From assembly GCA_017795005.1 (NCBI GenBank), contig CP051242.1, positions 3,526,119-3,590,118 of the forward strand: a stretch of 64,000 nt of DNA, read 5' to 3'. How positions within the stretch are numbered: the first letter of the stretch is position 1; each line of letters starts with the position of its first letter. Positions 28,668 to 39,199 of the stretch are shown piece after piece. The notes under the pieces were generated by a model. That model was not told where the DNA came from. It ran no database searches and worked only from the letters and a program-made list of their open reading frames with translations. The DNA is from Balneolaceae bacterium (lineage in GTDB: Bacteria > Bacteroidota > Rhodothermia > Balneolales > Balneolaceae). The translations under genes were made by a program, and so were the position numbers.

Positions 28668-29957
28668 ATGTCTTCACGAAAACAATTTCTCCAAAAAATA
28701 GGACTAAGTGCTGCTTCTGTTGCTCTTGGAAATTATTTTAATCTTGAAAAAACTGGTTCTCTGATTAGCGAATTAAATTCATTCGAAGGTTCTGCAAAGG
28801 AATTGGCAGCAAATGAAGCGTTTTGGTATCGAGTCCAACAAGCGTTTACAGTAGATCGAAGTATTATCAACTTGAATAATGGTGGTGTAAGTCCGTCTCC
28901 TGAGTTTGTTCAAGCTGCTATGAAAAAGCATCTGGACTTCTCCAATCAGGCTCCGGTCTATAATATGTGGAGAATATTGGAACCCAGAAGAGAAGGAGTT
29001 CGACAACGACTTGCCAGAATGTTTAATGTTGATTCAGAGGAAATTGCCCTAACAAGAAATGCATCTGAAAGTCTTCAAATATGCCAATTAGGAATAGACC
29101 TGACTGAAGGAGATGAAGTACTAACAACTTCTCATGATTATCCGAGAATGATTACCACATTCAAACAAAGAGAAAGAAGAGAAGGTATTGTGCTAAAACA
29201 GTTTGACCTGCCTGTCCCGGTTGAGGATGACGATAAGATTGTCGATTTATTCGAAAAAAATATCACTCCTAAAACCAAAATGATCCTGATGTGTCATATT
29301 GTAAATATCTCAGGTCAAATTTTACCAGTCAAAAAAGTTGTTCAGATGGCTCGAAAGAAAGGTATACCTGTTGTCGTAGATGGGGCACATGCATTCGCTC
29401 ATTTTAGTTTTGATCATCATGATTTGGATTGTGATTACTATACAACCAGTTTGCATAAATGGCTTTTTGCACCACATGGTACAGGAATGTTATACGTGAA
29501 AAAAGATAAAATAAAAAGCTTGTGGCCATTAATGGCGGCCAATGAGACACAGGATGAGGATATACGAAAATATGAAGAGATTGGAACACATCCCGCCGCT
29601 AATTATTCAGCTATAGGTGAAGCCATCACTTTCCATGAAGGAATTGGGGCTGAACGAAAAGAAGCACGACTTAAATATCTTAATGATCTTTGGATTGACC
29701 AGCTAATTGCTGACCCGAAGGTTACCCTTCATACAAGCCGTAACCCAAAATATGCTTGTGGCATTGCAACAGTTGAGATTAAAGGAATAGAGCCAAATGA
29801 ATTAAATAGTCGGTTATGGCAGAAGTACCGAATTATTACCACACCAATAAATCATTCCCAATTTAAAGGGATCCGTGTTACACCAAATGTATATACAACT
29901 CTGGAAGAAATAGGTCGCTTTACCGATGCTATGAAAGAGGAGATACAAAATGCTTAA
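28668..29957 (+). CDS. Exported class V aminotransferase-fold PLP enzyme
   Basis: A 429-residue enzyme of the isopenicillin-N-epimerase-like/cysteine-desulfurase-like class V fold. The PLP Lys is in SLHKWLFAPHGTG, the cofactor Asp in VVDGAHAFAH, and the aromatic-stack region around TRNASESLQ. The N terminus MSSRKQFLQKIGLSAASVALG looks like a Tat-type leader in which the second arginine is Lys (SRKxFLxK), which would allow export of a folded, cofactor-loaded protein. Members act as epimerases, lyases or desulfurases on amino acids; the substrate here is unknown. It overlaps the next gene by 8 bp, so the two products are probably made together. Confidence 0.85.
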   Translation: MSSRKQFLQKIGLSAASVALGNYFNLEKTGSLISELNSFEGSAKELAANEAFWYRVQQAFTVDRSIINLNNGGVSPSPEFVQAAMKKHLDFSNQAPVYNMWRILEPRREGVRQRLARMFNVDSEEIALTRNASESLQICQLGIDLTEGDEVLTTSHDYPRMITTFKQRERREGIVLKQFDLPVPVEDDDKIVDLFEKNITPKTKMILMCHIVNISGQILPVKKVVQMARKKGIPVVVDGAHAFAHFSFDHHDLDCDYYTTSLHKWLFAPHGTGMLYVKKDKIKSLWPLMAANETQDEDIRKYEEIGTHPAANYSAIGEAITFHEGIGAERKEARLKYLNDLWIDQLIADPKVTLHTSRNPKYACGIATVEIKGIEPNELNSRLWQKYRIITTPINHSQFKGIRVTPNVYTTLEEIGRFTDAMKEEIQNA

Positions 29958-30405
29958 ATATATAAGCGCAACACTTCTAGCATCACTTCTTTTATTGAGT
30001 TGTACTAAAACCGCTCCAATACCATCAGAAAAAACAGTTATCCAAACTGATAAAGCGCCAGCTGTAATTGGCATTTACTCTCAGGGAATAAAAGTAGGGA
30101 ATACGGTGTATGTATCCGGGCAGATTGGTTTGGTGCCGGAAACCAGGGAACTTTCTGGTGATGATCTTGAATCACAAACTCATCAAGCCATAAAAAATAT
30201 TGAAGCTGTTCTTGAAGCAGTTGATTTTAGTTTACAAGATGTAGTAAGTGCTAATGTATTTCTGGACGATTTAAATGATTATCAGGCTTTTAATGAAATT
30301 TATGTAAAGTATTTTCCTATTGATCCCCCTTCCCGATTGGTTGTTGAGGCGGCACGAATTCCCCTTGATGCCAAAGTGGAGATTAAAGTTATCGCCGCAA
30401 AATAA
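29950..30405 (+). CDS. Exported RidA-family (YjgF/YER057c/UK114) lipoprotein
   Basis: A 151-residue protein consisting of a lipoprotein signal (lipobox LLSC, Cys18) and a complete RidA domain: YSQGIKVGNTVYVSGQIGL, NIEAVLEAVDFSLQDVVSANVFL in parts, and the active-site Arg in PPSRLVVEAARIP. RidA trimers hydrolyse reactive enamine/imine intermediates released by PLP enzymes. Usually cytosolic, here it appears anchored outside the cytoplasm. Overlap with the exported PLP enzyme gene suggests it detoxifies that enzyme's product in the periplasm; that is inference. It converges with rpoC over a shared hairpin. Confidence 0.88.
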   Translation: MLKYISATLLASLLLLSCTKTAPIPSEKTVIQTDKAPAVIGIYSQGIKVGNTVYVSGQIGLVPETRELSGDDLESQTHQAIKNIEAVLEAVDFSLQDVVSANVFLDDLNDYQAFNEIYVKYFPIDPPSRLVVEAARIPLDAKVEIKVIAAK

Positions 30406-30411
30406 AGACAT

Positions 30412-30449
30412 AAAAAAAGCCCCCTCTGGAAACAAAGGGAGCTTTAAAT
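30412..30449. terminator. Bidirectional terminator between RidA gene and rpoC
   Basis: A 10-bp stem (30416-30425 with 30436-30445, one mismatch) flanked by A runs on the left and TTTAAA on the right lies in the 62-bp convergent gap. For rpoC the minus-strand stem is followed by a U-rich stretch (complement of TAAAAAAAG), as expected for the end of the rpoBC transcript. Confidence 0.75.
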
Positions 30450-30467
30450 TCAAAAGCAGTCCGGAGA

Positions 30468-33400
30468 TTACTCTTCTCCTTCAGCCGGTTCAGTATCATC
30501 ACCACCAAGGGCTTCAAATACTTTTGCAACTTCAGCGGTATCGCCTTCTTCCATGTCTTTCTTGGAGCCAACAATAATGTCATTGTACTCACGAAGACCA
30601 GTACCAGCAGGTACTTTATGTCCAACAACCACGTTTTCTTTAAGTCCACGCAGCCAGTCTTTCTTAGCTTCAATAGAAGCCTGAGTAAGAACTTTCGTTG
30701 TTTCCTGGAAGGAAGCAGCTGATAACCAACTTTCCGTAGAAAGTGCAGCTCTTGTGATACCAAGAAGAATCGGTTTAGAGATCGCAGGTTCTGCTTCTCT
30801 TGTTTGAAGTTCTTCTTTTCCATCTTTGATCAGTTCGTTGTTCACATCACGAACTTCACGTCGATCAAGAATGGTACCTTTCTTTAGCTCACTTCCACCT
30901 GCATCAGTGATTACAAACTTACCAATCAACTCATCGTTACGAACATTCACCTCAAAACGATCTACTTTATCGCCTTCAAGGAACATGGTATCGCCCGGAT
31001 CAGTGATTTCTACTTTCTGCATCATGGTGCTTACGATAACCTCAATGTGCTTATCGTTGATTTTCACACCCTGAAGACGGTAAACTTCCTGAATCTCGTT
31101 CACCAAATACGACTGTACTGCGTATGGTCCAAGAATATTCAGAATGTCCTGTGCAGGAATAGTTCCGTCAGAAAGTGGCTGTCCAGCTTTCACGAAGTCG
31201 TTAGACTGAACAAGAATATGCTTGCTGAGTGAAATGAGGTATTTCTTCTCGTCAGTACCGTCTTTTGATTTAACGATTACTTCCTGAGACCCTCTCTTTC
31301 TTCCACCCATTTCCACAATACCGTCAATTTCAGATACTGCAGCAGGATCACTTGGAGATCGAGCTTCAAACAACTCGGTCACACGAGGAAGACCCGCAGT
31401 AATATCTTTCGATTTTGAAGTAGCACGTGGAATCTTGGCAATCACCTGACCAGAAGATACTTTTTCGCCATCATCTACAACGATGTGGGTATCAACCGGA
31501 AGTGTACTTTCTCTTAAGATGTCGCCCTTTCCTTTCACCACAAGTGTTGGAACCAGCGTACGATCTTTAGAATCTACAATTACTTTTTCACGGTGACCGG
31601 TTTGAGCATCGGTATCATCAGTAAAAGTTACACCTTCAATGATATCCTTGTACTCAAGTGTACCGTCAATTTCTGAGAAGATCAGGGCGTTATACGGATC
31701 CCATTTACAGAGCTGGGCTCCTTTTGGCACCATATCACCTTCTTCTACCATCATTTCACAACCATAAGGCACGTTGTAGCTGATTAGAACTTTACCTTCA
31801 TCATCTACAATCTTCAATTCACCTGCACGGCTGAGAACTACACTATGTTCTTCTTCACCATCGTCATACACAACCACACGTACATTTTCGAATTCAACTT
31901 TACCATCGAATTTCGCTTTGTGTTGTGAGTCTGCTTCAAGGCGAGAAGCTGTACCACCAACGTGGAAAGTACGAAGTGTAAGCTGTGTACCAGGCTCACC
32001 AATCGATTGAGCAGCTATAACACCTACAGCCTCTCCTTTCTCAACAACTGTTCCACGAGCAAGGTCACGGCCATAACATTTAGCACATACACCACGTCCG
32101 GTTTCACAAGTTAATACAGAACGGATATCTACTTCTTCGATGGATGTTTCTGCGATTTTCTTAGCAACGTCTTCATCAATCATCTGGTTTGCTTCACAAA
32201 TAAGCTCATCAGTGATTGGGTCAACGATATCATACAAAGAGAATCGACCAATGATACGATCTTCTAGACGCTCGATAATATCTTCGTTGTCTTTCAAAGC
32301 CGCCATTTTAATACCACGGAGGGTACCGCAATCTTCTTCCGTAATGATCACGTCCTGAGAAACATCGACAAGTCGACGAGTAAGGTAACCCGCATCGGCA
32401 GTTTTAAGAGCGGTATCGGCAAGACCTTTACGCGCACCGTGCGTAGAGATGAAGTACTCAAGTACCGTCAATCCTTCTTTGAAAGAAGAAAGAATCGGAT
32501 TCTCAATAACCTCATTTCCTTGCTGCATGGAGCTCTTTTGAGGCTTAGCCATCAATCCACGCATACCACCAAGCTGACGGATCTGTTCTTTCGAACCTCT
32601 CGCACCAGAATCGGCCATCATAAATACCGGGTTAAATCCTTCTCTATCATCAGCGAGTGCCTGGAATAACGTTTCAGATACACGGTTTGTGGTGCTTGTC
32701 CACTTATCAATTACCTGGTTATAACGCTCGTTATCAGTAATGAAACCCATTTCGTAACGACCTTGAATGTCAGTCACTTCGTCTTTGGCTCCAGTGATTA
32801 AATTCGCTTTTGCATCCGGAATGATGATGTCTTCAAGAGAGAACGAAAGTCCACCAAGGGTAGCATTTTCGTATCCAATCTTTTTCATATCATCAAGGAA
32901 CGCAGCTGTTCTGGCAGTTCCACATTTTCCATGGATATCACCAATAAGAATTCTAAGCTCTTTCTTCCCAAGTGTCTTGTTGATAAAGCCCATTTCTTCC
33001 GGAACGATCTCATTAAAGATCACACGACCAGTCGAAGTTTTAACAACTTCAGAAACAGTTTCACCTTCTTCGTTCTTGGTTTCAATTCGAACATTGATCT
33101 TCGCATGAACATCTAATCTGTCCTGATCAAAAGCAATGATTACTTCATCTGGAGATGCAAAGGTCTTACCTTCTCCACGCTGGCCACTTCTTGGCTTTGT
33201 GAGGTAATACAGACCTAAAATCATATCCTGAGAAGGAACTGCAATCGGTCCACCACTTGCAGGGCTCATGATGTTGTGCGAACCAAGCATCAATACAGAT
33301 GCTTCAAGTACAGCATCATGGCTCAATGGTAAGTGAACGGCCATCTGGTCACCGTCAAAGTCAGCGTTAAACGCCGTACATGCTAACGGGTGAAGACGGA

Positions 33401-34778
33401 TCGCTTTCTCCTCAATAAGTACCGGCTGGAATGCCTGGATACCTAAACGGTGAAGCGTCGGAGCACGGTTAAGCATTACAGGATGTCCATCAATAACATT
33501 TTCAAGAACTTCCCAAACTACCGCATCTCTGCGATCAACAACTTTCTTCGCACTTTTCACGGTTTTAACATAACCGCGCTCAATCAGGCGACGAATAATA
33601 AATGGTTTGTACAGCTCAACCGCCATTTCTTTAGGAAGACCACACTCATGCATTTTGAGCTCAGGTCCTACCACAATTACAGAACGTCCGGAATAGTCAA
33701 CACGCTTACCAAGAAGGTTTTGACGGAAACGACCACTCTTTCCTTTCAGCATATCTGAAAGTGACTTCAATGGACGATTGTTGTTCCGTACTGCGTTTGA
33801 TTTTCTCGAGTTGTCATACAGAGAGTCAACAGCTTCCTGCAACATGCGCTTCTCGTTACGGAGAATCACATCCGGAGCTTTAATGTCGATCAGTCTCTTA
33901 AGACGGTTGTTTCTGATAATAACACGACGGTACAGGTCATTTAAATCCGAAGTCGCAAAACGACCACCTTCTAAAGGTACTAGCGGACGTAATTCCGGTG
34001 GAATTACAGGAATCACACTTTGGCACATCCATTCTGGACGATTTTCAGTGTGTTGTGCCGCTGCACGGAATGACTCAATTACCTGAAGTCGCTTCAATTT
34101 CTTTTTCTTACGCATCTGTGAAGTTTCGTGCTTCACTTCATAGCGTAACTGGTATGCGAGTTCATCCAGATCAAGATCGGCGAGCATGGCAGCAAGTGCG
34201 TCTGCTCCTTCCTTCACGATAAATTTATCATCATCGTCATCATCGAGGTCATAGTTGTCCTCTGGAAGTTGATCCATGATGTCGTACTTCTCTTCTTCCG
34301 AAATTAAATCGCCTTTTGCATATCCCAAATCTCGGGCAAGACCCGGATTGATGATCACGAATGTTTCGTAATACACGATACGATCAAGGTTCTTTGAAGA
34401 AAGACCAAGAAGGTAAGCGATTTTGTTTGGCAGAGATTTGAAGTACCAGATGTGAACTACAGGCACAGTCAAAGTAATGTGTCCCATTCGCTCACGGCGA
34501 ACTGCTTTTCTGGTTACCTCAACACCACAACGGTCACAGATAATACCTTTGTAACGGATACGCTTGTACTTACCGCAATGGCATTCGTAATCCTTAACCG
34601 GTCCGAAAATCTTTTCGCAGAAAAGACCGTCCATTTCCGGTTTAAAGGTTCTGTAGTTGATGGTCTCTGGTGTTAGTACTTCACCATGAGAGCGTGATAA
34701 AATAGTTTCAGCAGAAGCAAGGGATATTCCAATGCTTTTAAAGTCGTTCGTAACTGCTAATGTTTGTGTAATTGGCAA
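30468..34778 (-). CDS. rpoC: RNA polymerase beta' subunit
   Basis: A 1436-residue beta' subunit of normal length for the phylum. It has the catalytic Mg loop [14 protein letters not shown], the N-terminal zinc site (CHCGKY...CDRCGVEV) and the second zinc site ([17 protein letters not shown] in parts). The C terminus is acidic ([15 protein letters not shown]). It starts at TTG (34776-34778) with GGAGG 8 bases upstream, and the resulting N terminus aligns with the family start, so this is the real initiation codon. It lies 31 bp after rpoB in the same operon. Confidence 0.97.
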   Translation of the reverse strand: MPITQTLAVTNDFKSIGISLASAETILSRSHGEVLTPETINYRTFKPEMDGLFCEKIFGPVKDYECHCGKYKRIRYKGIICDRCGVEVTRKAVRRERMGHITLTVPVVHIWYFKSLPNKIAYLLGLSSKNLDRIVYYETFVIINPGLARDLGYAKGDLISEEEKYDIMDQLPEDNYDLDDDDDDKFIVKEGADALAAMLADLDLDELAYQLRYEVKHETSQMRKKKKLKRLQVIESFRAAAQHTENRPEWMCQSVIPVIPPELRPLVPLEGGRFATSDLNDLYRRVIIRNNRLKRLIDIKAPDVILRNEKRMLQEAVDSLYDNSRKSNAVRNNNRPLKSLSDMLKGKSGRFRQNLLGKRVDYSGRSVIVVGPELKMHECGLPKEMAVELYKPFIIRRLIERGYVKTVKSAKKVVDRRDAVVWEVLENVIDGHPVMLNRAPTLHRLGIQAFQPVLIEEKAIRLHPLACTAFNADFDGDQMAVHLPLSHDAVLEASVLMLGSHNIMSPASGGPIAVPSQDMILGLYYLTKPRSGQRGEGKTFASPDEVIIAFDQDRLDVHAKINVRIETKNEEGETVSEVVKTSTGRVIFNEIVPEEMGFINKTLGKKELRILIGDIHGKCGTARTAAFLDDMKKIGYENATLGGLSFSLEDIIIPDAKANLITGAKDEVTDIQGRYEMGFITDNERYNQVIDKWTSTTNRVSETLFQALADDREGFNPVFMMADSGARGSKEQIRQLGGMRGLMAKPQKSSMQQGNEVIENPILSSFKEGLTVLEYFISTHGARKGLADTALKTADAGYLTRRLVDVSQDVIITEEDCGTLRGIKMAALKDNEDIIERLEDRIIGRFSLYDIVDPITDELICEANQMIDEDVAKKIAETSIEEVDIRSVLTCETGRGVCAKCYGRDLARGTVVEKGEAVGVIAAQSIGEPGTQLTLRTFHVGGTASRLEADSQHKAKFDGKVEFENVRVVVYDDGEEEHSVVLSRAGELKIVDDEGKVLISYNVPYGCEMMVEEGDMVPKGAQLCKWDPYNALIFSEIDGTLEYKDIIEGVTFTDDTDAQTGHREKVIVDSKDRTLVPTLVVKGKGDILRESTLPVDTHIVVDDGEKVSSGQVIAKIPRATSKSKDITAGLPRVTELFEARSPSDPAAVSEIDGIVEMGGRKRGSQEVIVKSKDGTDEKKYLISLSKHILVQSNDFVKAGQPLSDGTIPAQDILNILGPYAVQSYLVNEIQEVYRLQGVKINDKHIEVIVSTMMQKVEITDPGDTMFLEGDKVDRFEVNVRNDELIGKFVITDAGGSELKKGTILDRREVRDVNNELIKDGKEELQTREAEPAISKPILLGITRAALSTESWLSAASFQETTKVLTQASIEAKKDWLRGLKENVVVGHKVPAGTGLREYNDIIVGSKKDMEEGDTAEVAKVFEALGGDDTEPAEGEE

Positions 34779-34786
34779 GGGTGTTT

Positions 34787-34791
34787 CCTCC
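34787..34791 (-). promoter_or_regulatory. Shine-Dalgarno site deciding the rpoC TTG start
   Basis: GGAGG on the minus strand, 8 bases before TTG. The strong site and correct spacing support TTG as the rpoC initiation codon; no in-frame ATG occurs nearby. Confidence 0.8.
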
Positions 34792-34809
34792 GAATTTTAT
34801 TAACAGTGA

Positions 34810-37800
34810 TTAGTCTAAGTGGATTTCAAGACCGAGACCCATAAGCTCTCGTAGTAATACCTTGAATGATTCCGGAACGTCTCCATCAGGAAGGTTTTCA
34901 CCTTTTACAATGGCTTCATAAACTTTGGAACGCCCTTTTACGTCATCACTTTTTACAGTGAGCATTTCTTTCAGGATGCTTGAAGCACCATATGCATACA
35001 GTGCCCATACCTCCATCTCACCGAGTCGCTGACCACCAAACTGAGCTTTACCACCCAATGGTTGCTGCGTAATAAGTGAATATGGTCCGATTGAACGGGA
35101 GTGCATCTTATCCTGAACCAGGTGATTCAATTTGATCATGTAAATGTAACCAACCGTAGTTTTCTGAGAGAATGGTTCTCCTGATCTACCGTCATAAAGG
35201 TTTACACGACCATCTTCAGGAAGACCTGCTGCACGAAGCTGTTCTTTAACATCATCCATGCTCGCACCATCAAAGATTGGTGAAGCGAATGTGGTTCCAA
35301 GCTTCTTGGCAGCCCATCCAAGAATGGTTTCATAAATCTGACCAAGGTTCATACGAGACGGTACACCAAGCGGGTTTAGACAGATGTCAACCGGGGTACC
35401 ATCTTCCATAAATGGCATGTCTTCAACAGGTACGATTTTAGCAACAACACCTTTGTTACCATGACGACCCGCCATCTTATCACCCACCTGAAGTTTACGC
35501 TTCTTAGCAATGTAAACTTTGGCTTTCTGGATGATTCCCGGAGGAAGCTCATCTCCTACCTGAATCGCAAATGTTCTTCGTTTCGCTTCGCTGTCGATTT
35601 CACGACGAAGCTCTCTGTAATTATGGAACAACAGTTTTACATGCTCAACGAGATCTTTATCTGTTGCCCAGTCAATGTTTTCATTGATGTTTACTGGATC
35701 GATTTCTTCAAATACAGACTTTTTGTATTTCTCACCTTTCGGGATCAATTCAACGTTACTGTAATCAAGGACGCCCGGAGATGTTTTATCACGTAGAAGT
35801 GAGTACATCTTGTCTGCCCATTGCTGATTCAACTCAGCAAGTTTTTGAGCGTGACGCTCCTGCTCTTGCTCAACACGTTTCTTCTCTTCTTTTCTTGAAA
35901 CGAGTTCATCACGTTTTCTGCTGAAGAGTTTTGTATTTATTACTGTTCCTGAAACGCCCGGAGGTGTCTTCAGAGAAGCATCTTTTACGTCACCGGCTTT
36001 ATCACCGAAGATTGCACGAAGAAGTTTCTCTTCAGGAGTTGGATCAGTTTCACCTTTAGGAGTGATTTTACCTACAAGAATGTCGCCCGGATTGATTTTT
36101 GCGCCAACGCGAATCATACCCTGCTCATTCAGGTTACGGGTAGCCTCTTCACTTACGTTAGGAATCTCACGGGTGAGCTCTTCTTCACCACGCTTGGTAT
36201 CACGAACTTGTTGTTCGAATTCAGTTACGTGAATAGAAGTGTAGATATCTTCCTGAACAATACGCTCAGAAATTACAATCGCATCCTCAAAGTTGTATCC
36301 TCTCCATGGCATGAATGCAACAAGAAGGTTACGTCCAAGAGCAAGCTCTCCACCGTCGGTAGAACAACCATCAACGATGGCCTGATTCTTTTTAACCTTG
36401 TCTCCAACTTTTACGATTGGGCGCTGGTTAGTAGCGGTATCCTGGTTTGTTCTTGTAAACTTCTCGAGCTTATACGACTTAATACCGCCATCAAAATAAC
36501 AATGTTGTTCCGTTTCAGAACGATCGTATTTAACACGGACTTCTGTAGCACTCACATATACCACTTCACCATTAGCTTCAGCAGTAATAATTGCACGGGA
36601 GTCACGAGCTGCACGATGCTCCAGACCGGTTCCTACTACAGGTGCTTCCGGACGAAGCAGTGGAACGGCCTGACGTTGCATGTTCGAGCCCATCAAGGCA
36701 CGGTTCGCATCATCGTGCTCGATAAATGGAATTAATGCTGCTGCCAACGATGTAATTTGGTTGGTAGCAACGTCCATATATTCGATTTCCTCTTTCTTTG
36801 CATTAGAGTAGTTACCCTCACGCATTCTTGAGAAAACCATTTCATTTTTAAACATTCCTTTGTCGTCAAGCTCAGCATTCGCCTGTGCGATTACTGTTTC
36901 ATCTTCCTGCTCGGCAGCAAGATACTCTACCGACTTACTTACTTTACCTTCTTTCACTTTTCGGTAAGGAGTTTCAATAAATCCAAAGTCATTTACTTTC
37001 GCGTGAATACAAAGCGAAGAAATCAAACCAATGTTCGGACCTTCCGGTGTTTCAATAGGACAAAGACGACCATAATGAGTATAGTGAACATCACGAACCT
37101 CAAAACCGGCACGCTCACGAGTTAAACCACCAGGACCAAGCGCAGACATACGTCGTTTGTGTGTCAACTCAGCAAGAGGGTTGGTTTGATCCATAAACTG
37201 AGAAAGCTGGTTGGTACCAAAGAAAGTGTTAATCACACTTGAAATGGTACGAGCATTCACAAGATCTTGTGGTGTTAACTGCTCAGCATCACGAGAGTTC
37301 ATTCTCTCTTTAATAGTTCTTGCCATACGAGCAAGACCAATTGCGAATTGCTGTCCAAGCTGCTCACCAACAGTTCTAATGCGTCTGTTACTCAAGTGAT
37401 CAATATCATCCACCTGAGACTTCATATTTTTAAGTCGGATAACCTCTTTAATGATTGCAACAATATCTTCTTTAGTCAGATACTGAACATCGGTGTCATC
37501 AAGGCGAAGTCTTTTGTTAAGTCGGTAACGACCTACTTCACCAAGGTCATACTTTTTGTCACTAAAGAACAGTCTCTCAAGGATCGCACGTGAAGTCTCC
37601 GGATCTGGCATTTCACCGGATCGGATTTGCTGGTATACTTCACCTAATGCAGAGTGCTCATCCCAGGTAGGATCTTTTCTAAGCGTATTCATTACTACAG
37701 AACGCTCAGATTCTTCAGCTGTAATTTTCTGTACAAGAACTGTTTTAACTTCAGCTTCTTTCAACATACCGTAATCATCTTCAGTAAGCTTATGATCACG

Positions 37801-38634
37801 CTCAAAAATTACTTTTCTATTGAGTGCTTCTGTTACTTCACCAGTTTCATCGTCTACAACTTCTTCCATCTCTTCAGCGATGATATTCTGAGCAAGGCGC
37901 TGACCTACCAATTTCTTGTTGTAATCAGCTTTGCTTCCGAATTTGATCTCGTCAGAAAGTTCGAACAAGCTTAATAATTCGATATCAGAAGAATAACCTA
38001 ATGCTCTAAGTAGTGTAGTTGCAGGAATCTTTTTCTTTCTGTCGATATAAGCCCAAAGTACGTCACGGATATCTGTTGTGAATTCAATCCATGATCCTTT
38101 AAATGGAATTACCCGAGCTGAATAAAGTTGGGTACCATTAGGGTGAACAGACTGACCAAAGAACACACCTGGCGATCTGTGTAGCTGACTTACGATAACT
38201 CTTTCAGCACCATTTATAATGAAAGTACCGCGGTTGGTCATCCATGGAAGATCTCCCAGGAATACTTCCTGTTCGATAGTTTCGCTAGCTTCATCGCTAT
38301 CATCTACTGATGAAAGACGAAGTTTAGCTTTCAATGGAACCGAGTAAGTTAAGCCACGATCCTGGCATTCTTTAATTGTATAACGGGGCACGTCAACATT
38401 GAAATAAAGAAATTCAAGAATGTGAGTTTCGCGAGTATCCTGTATTGGGAAGTTCTCGTTAAAAATTCGTTGCAGACCTTGATTTGCACGTTCATTTGGT
38501 GCAATATCGAGTTGTACGAATTTTTCGAAGGACTCTAATTGGATATCCAGAAAATCCGGATAGTCTAAAACATGTTGTGTGCGCCCAAAAGATTGGCGAT
38601 CCGTATTAGGAATAATTTGCATCTTCTTGCTCAA
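34810..38634 (-). CDS. rpoB: RNA polymerase beta subunit
   Basis: A 1274-residue beta subunit. The rifampicin-binding region reads QLSQFMDQTNPLAELTHKRR and SALGPGG with the usual susceptible residues (Asp, His, Ser) in place. The active-site Lys regions KMAGRHGNKG and the GEMEVWALYAYGA C-terminal clamp motif are present. The start is TTG at 38632-38634. An AGGAG lies 9 bases upstream, while the in-frame ATG four codons later would be 21 bases away, so TTG is preferred. The ribosome site sits in a hairpin (see that entry). rplL lies 135 bp upstream. Confidence 0.97.
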   Translation of the reverse strand: MSKKMQIIPNTDRQSFGRTQHVLDYPDFLDIQLESFEKFVQLDIAPNERANQGLQRIFNENFPIQDTRETHILEFLYFNVDVPRYTIKECQDRGLTYSVPLKAKLRLSSVDDSDEASETIEQEVFLGDLPWMTNRGTFIINGAERVIVSQLHRSPGVFFGQSVHPNGTQLYSARVIPFKGSWIEFTTDIRDVLWAYIDRKKKIPATTLLRALGYSSDIELLSLFELSDEIKFGSKADYNKKLVGQRLAQNIIAEEMEEVVDDETGEVTEALNRKVIFERDHKLTEDDYGMLKEAEVKTVLVQKITAEESERSVVMNTLRKDPTWDEHSALGEVYQQIRSGEMPDPETSRAILERLFFSDKKYDLGEVGRYRLNKRLRLDDTDVQYLTKEDIVAIIKEVIRLKNMKSQVDDIDHLSNRRIRTVGEQLGQQFAIGLARMARTIKERMNSRDAEQLTPQDLVNARTISSVINTFFGTNQLSQFMDQTNPLAELTHKRRMSALGPGGLTRERAGFEVRDVHYTHYGRLCPIETPEGPNIGLISSLCIHAKVNDFGFIETPYRKVKEGKVSKSVEYLAAEQEDETVIAQANAELDDKGMFKNEMVFSRMREGNYSNAKKEEIEYMDVATNQITSLAAALIPFIEHDDANRALMGSNMQRQAVPLLRPEAPVVGTGLEHRAARDSRAIITAEANGEVVYVSATEVRVKYDRSETEQHCYFDGGIKSYKLEKFTRTNQDTATNQRPIVKVGDKVKKNQAIVDGCSTDGGELALGRNLLVAFMPWRGYNFEDAIVISERIVQEDIYTSIHVTEFEQQVRDTKRGEEELTREIPNVSEEATRNLNEQGMIRVGAKINPGDILVGKITPKGETDPTPEEKLLRAIFGDKAGDVKDASLKTPPGVSGTVINTKLFSRKRDELVSRKEEKKRVEQEQERHAQKLAELNQQWADKMYSLLRDKTSPGVLDYSNVELIPKGEKYKKSVFEEIDPVNINENIDWATDKDLVEHVKLLFHNYRELRREIDSEAKRRTFAIQVGDELPPGIIQKAKVYIAKKRKLQVGDKMAGRHGNKGVVAKIVPVEDMPFMEDGTPVDICLNPLGVPSRMNLGQIYETILGWAAKKLGTTFASPIFDGASMDDVKEQLRAAGLPEDGRVNLYDGRSGEPFSQKTTVGYIYMIKLNHLVQDKMHSRSIGPYSLITQQPLGGKAQFGGQRLGEMEVWALYAYGASSILKEMLTVKSDDVKGRSKVYEAIVKGENLPDGDVPESFKVLLRELMGLGLEIHLD

Positions 38635-38651
38635 AAGGAACCTCTCCTTTT
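38633..38651 (-). promoter_or_regulatory. Hairpin enclosing the rpoB ribosome binding site
   Basis: Perfect 7-bp arms (AAAAGGA / TCCTTTT) with the 5-base loop GAGGT lie immediately at the rpoB start on the minus strand. The AGGAG ribosome site spans stem and loop, and the first two bases of the TTG start lie in the closing stem. The structure could lower or regulate rpoB translation. Confidence 0.55.
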
Positions 38652-38716
38652 AGTTGAAGGGTGATTGTACAGTAAAAACCCGTGATAACTCAGGGGTTAA
38701 GTGATATAGACGCCAA

Positions 38717-38746
38717 TAGCCAATGCCGTTTTCACGACATTGGCTA
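38717..38746 (-). promoter_or_regulatory. Long stem-loop in the rplL-rpoB gap
   Basis: Thirteen-base arms with a single mismatch close a four-base loop; on the minus strand the loop reads GAAA closed by a CGU/ACG stem, a GNRA tetraloop. No U-tract follows. In Escherichia coli the same gap holds an attenuator and an RNase III site that set the ratio of L7/L12 to beta; this hairpin has the position and form for an equivalent function. Confidence 0.65.
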
Positions 38747-38769
38747 CCAACGAAATGTAAACAAAGTGC

Positions 38770-39150
38770 TTATTTGAGCTCTACAGTAGCTCCAGCTTCT
38801 TCAAGCTTGCTTTTGATCTCTTCAGCTTCGTCTTTAGCAACGCCTTCCTTGATTGTATTAGGAGCGCCGTCTACTAATTCTTTAGCTTCTTTAAGACCTA
38901 AGCCAGTGATACCGCGAACTTCTTTAATTACCGCGATTTTCTTAGCTCCAGCAGCTTCAAGAACAACATCAAACTCAGTTTTTTCTTCACCACCACCAGC
39001 AGCGTCGCCACCAGCAGCAGGGCCAGCTACAGCAACAGCTGCAGCAGCAGGTTTGATATCGTATTCTTCTTCGAGAACTTTAGCAAGTTCGTTAGCTTCT
39101 TTGATAGTTAGGTTGACAAGCTCTTCAGCTAGTTTGTTAACGTCAGCCAT
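38770..39150 (-). CDS. rplL: 50S ribosomal protein L7/L12
   Basis: A 126-residue stalk protein. The N-terminal dimerisation domain (residues 1-32) is followed by an Ala/Gly hinge (about 33-54, [16 protein letters not shown]) and the C-terminal factor-binding domain ([32 protein letters not shown] in parts). Multiple dimers bind L10 and recruit translation GTPases. A GGAG ribosome site lies 6 bases before the ATG. It is separated from rplJ by 49 bp. Confidence 0.98.
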   Translation of the reverse strand: MADVNKLAEELVNLTIKEANELAKVLEEEYDIKPAAAAVAVAGPAAGGDAAGGGEEKTEFDVVLEAAGAKKIAVIKEVRGITGLGLKEAKELVDGAPNTIKEGVAKDEAEEIKSKLEEAGATVELK

Positions 39151-39199
39151 TTTTATCTCCAGTTGTTTTTTTAAGTAAAATTCTTAGTTGATATAAGGG

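Noticed and set aside
36208-36735. 175-codon plus-strand open frame inside rpoB
   Set aside because: Antisense shadow of rpoB; no domain or start signal.
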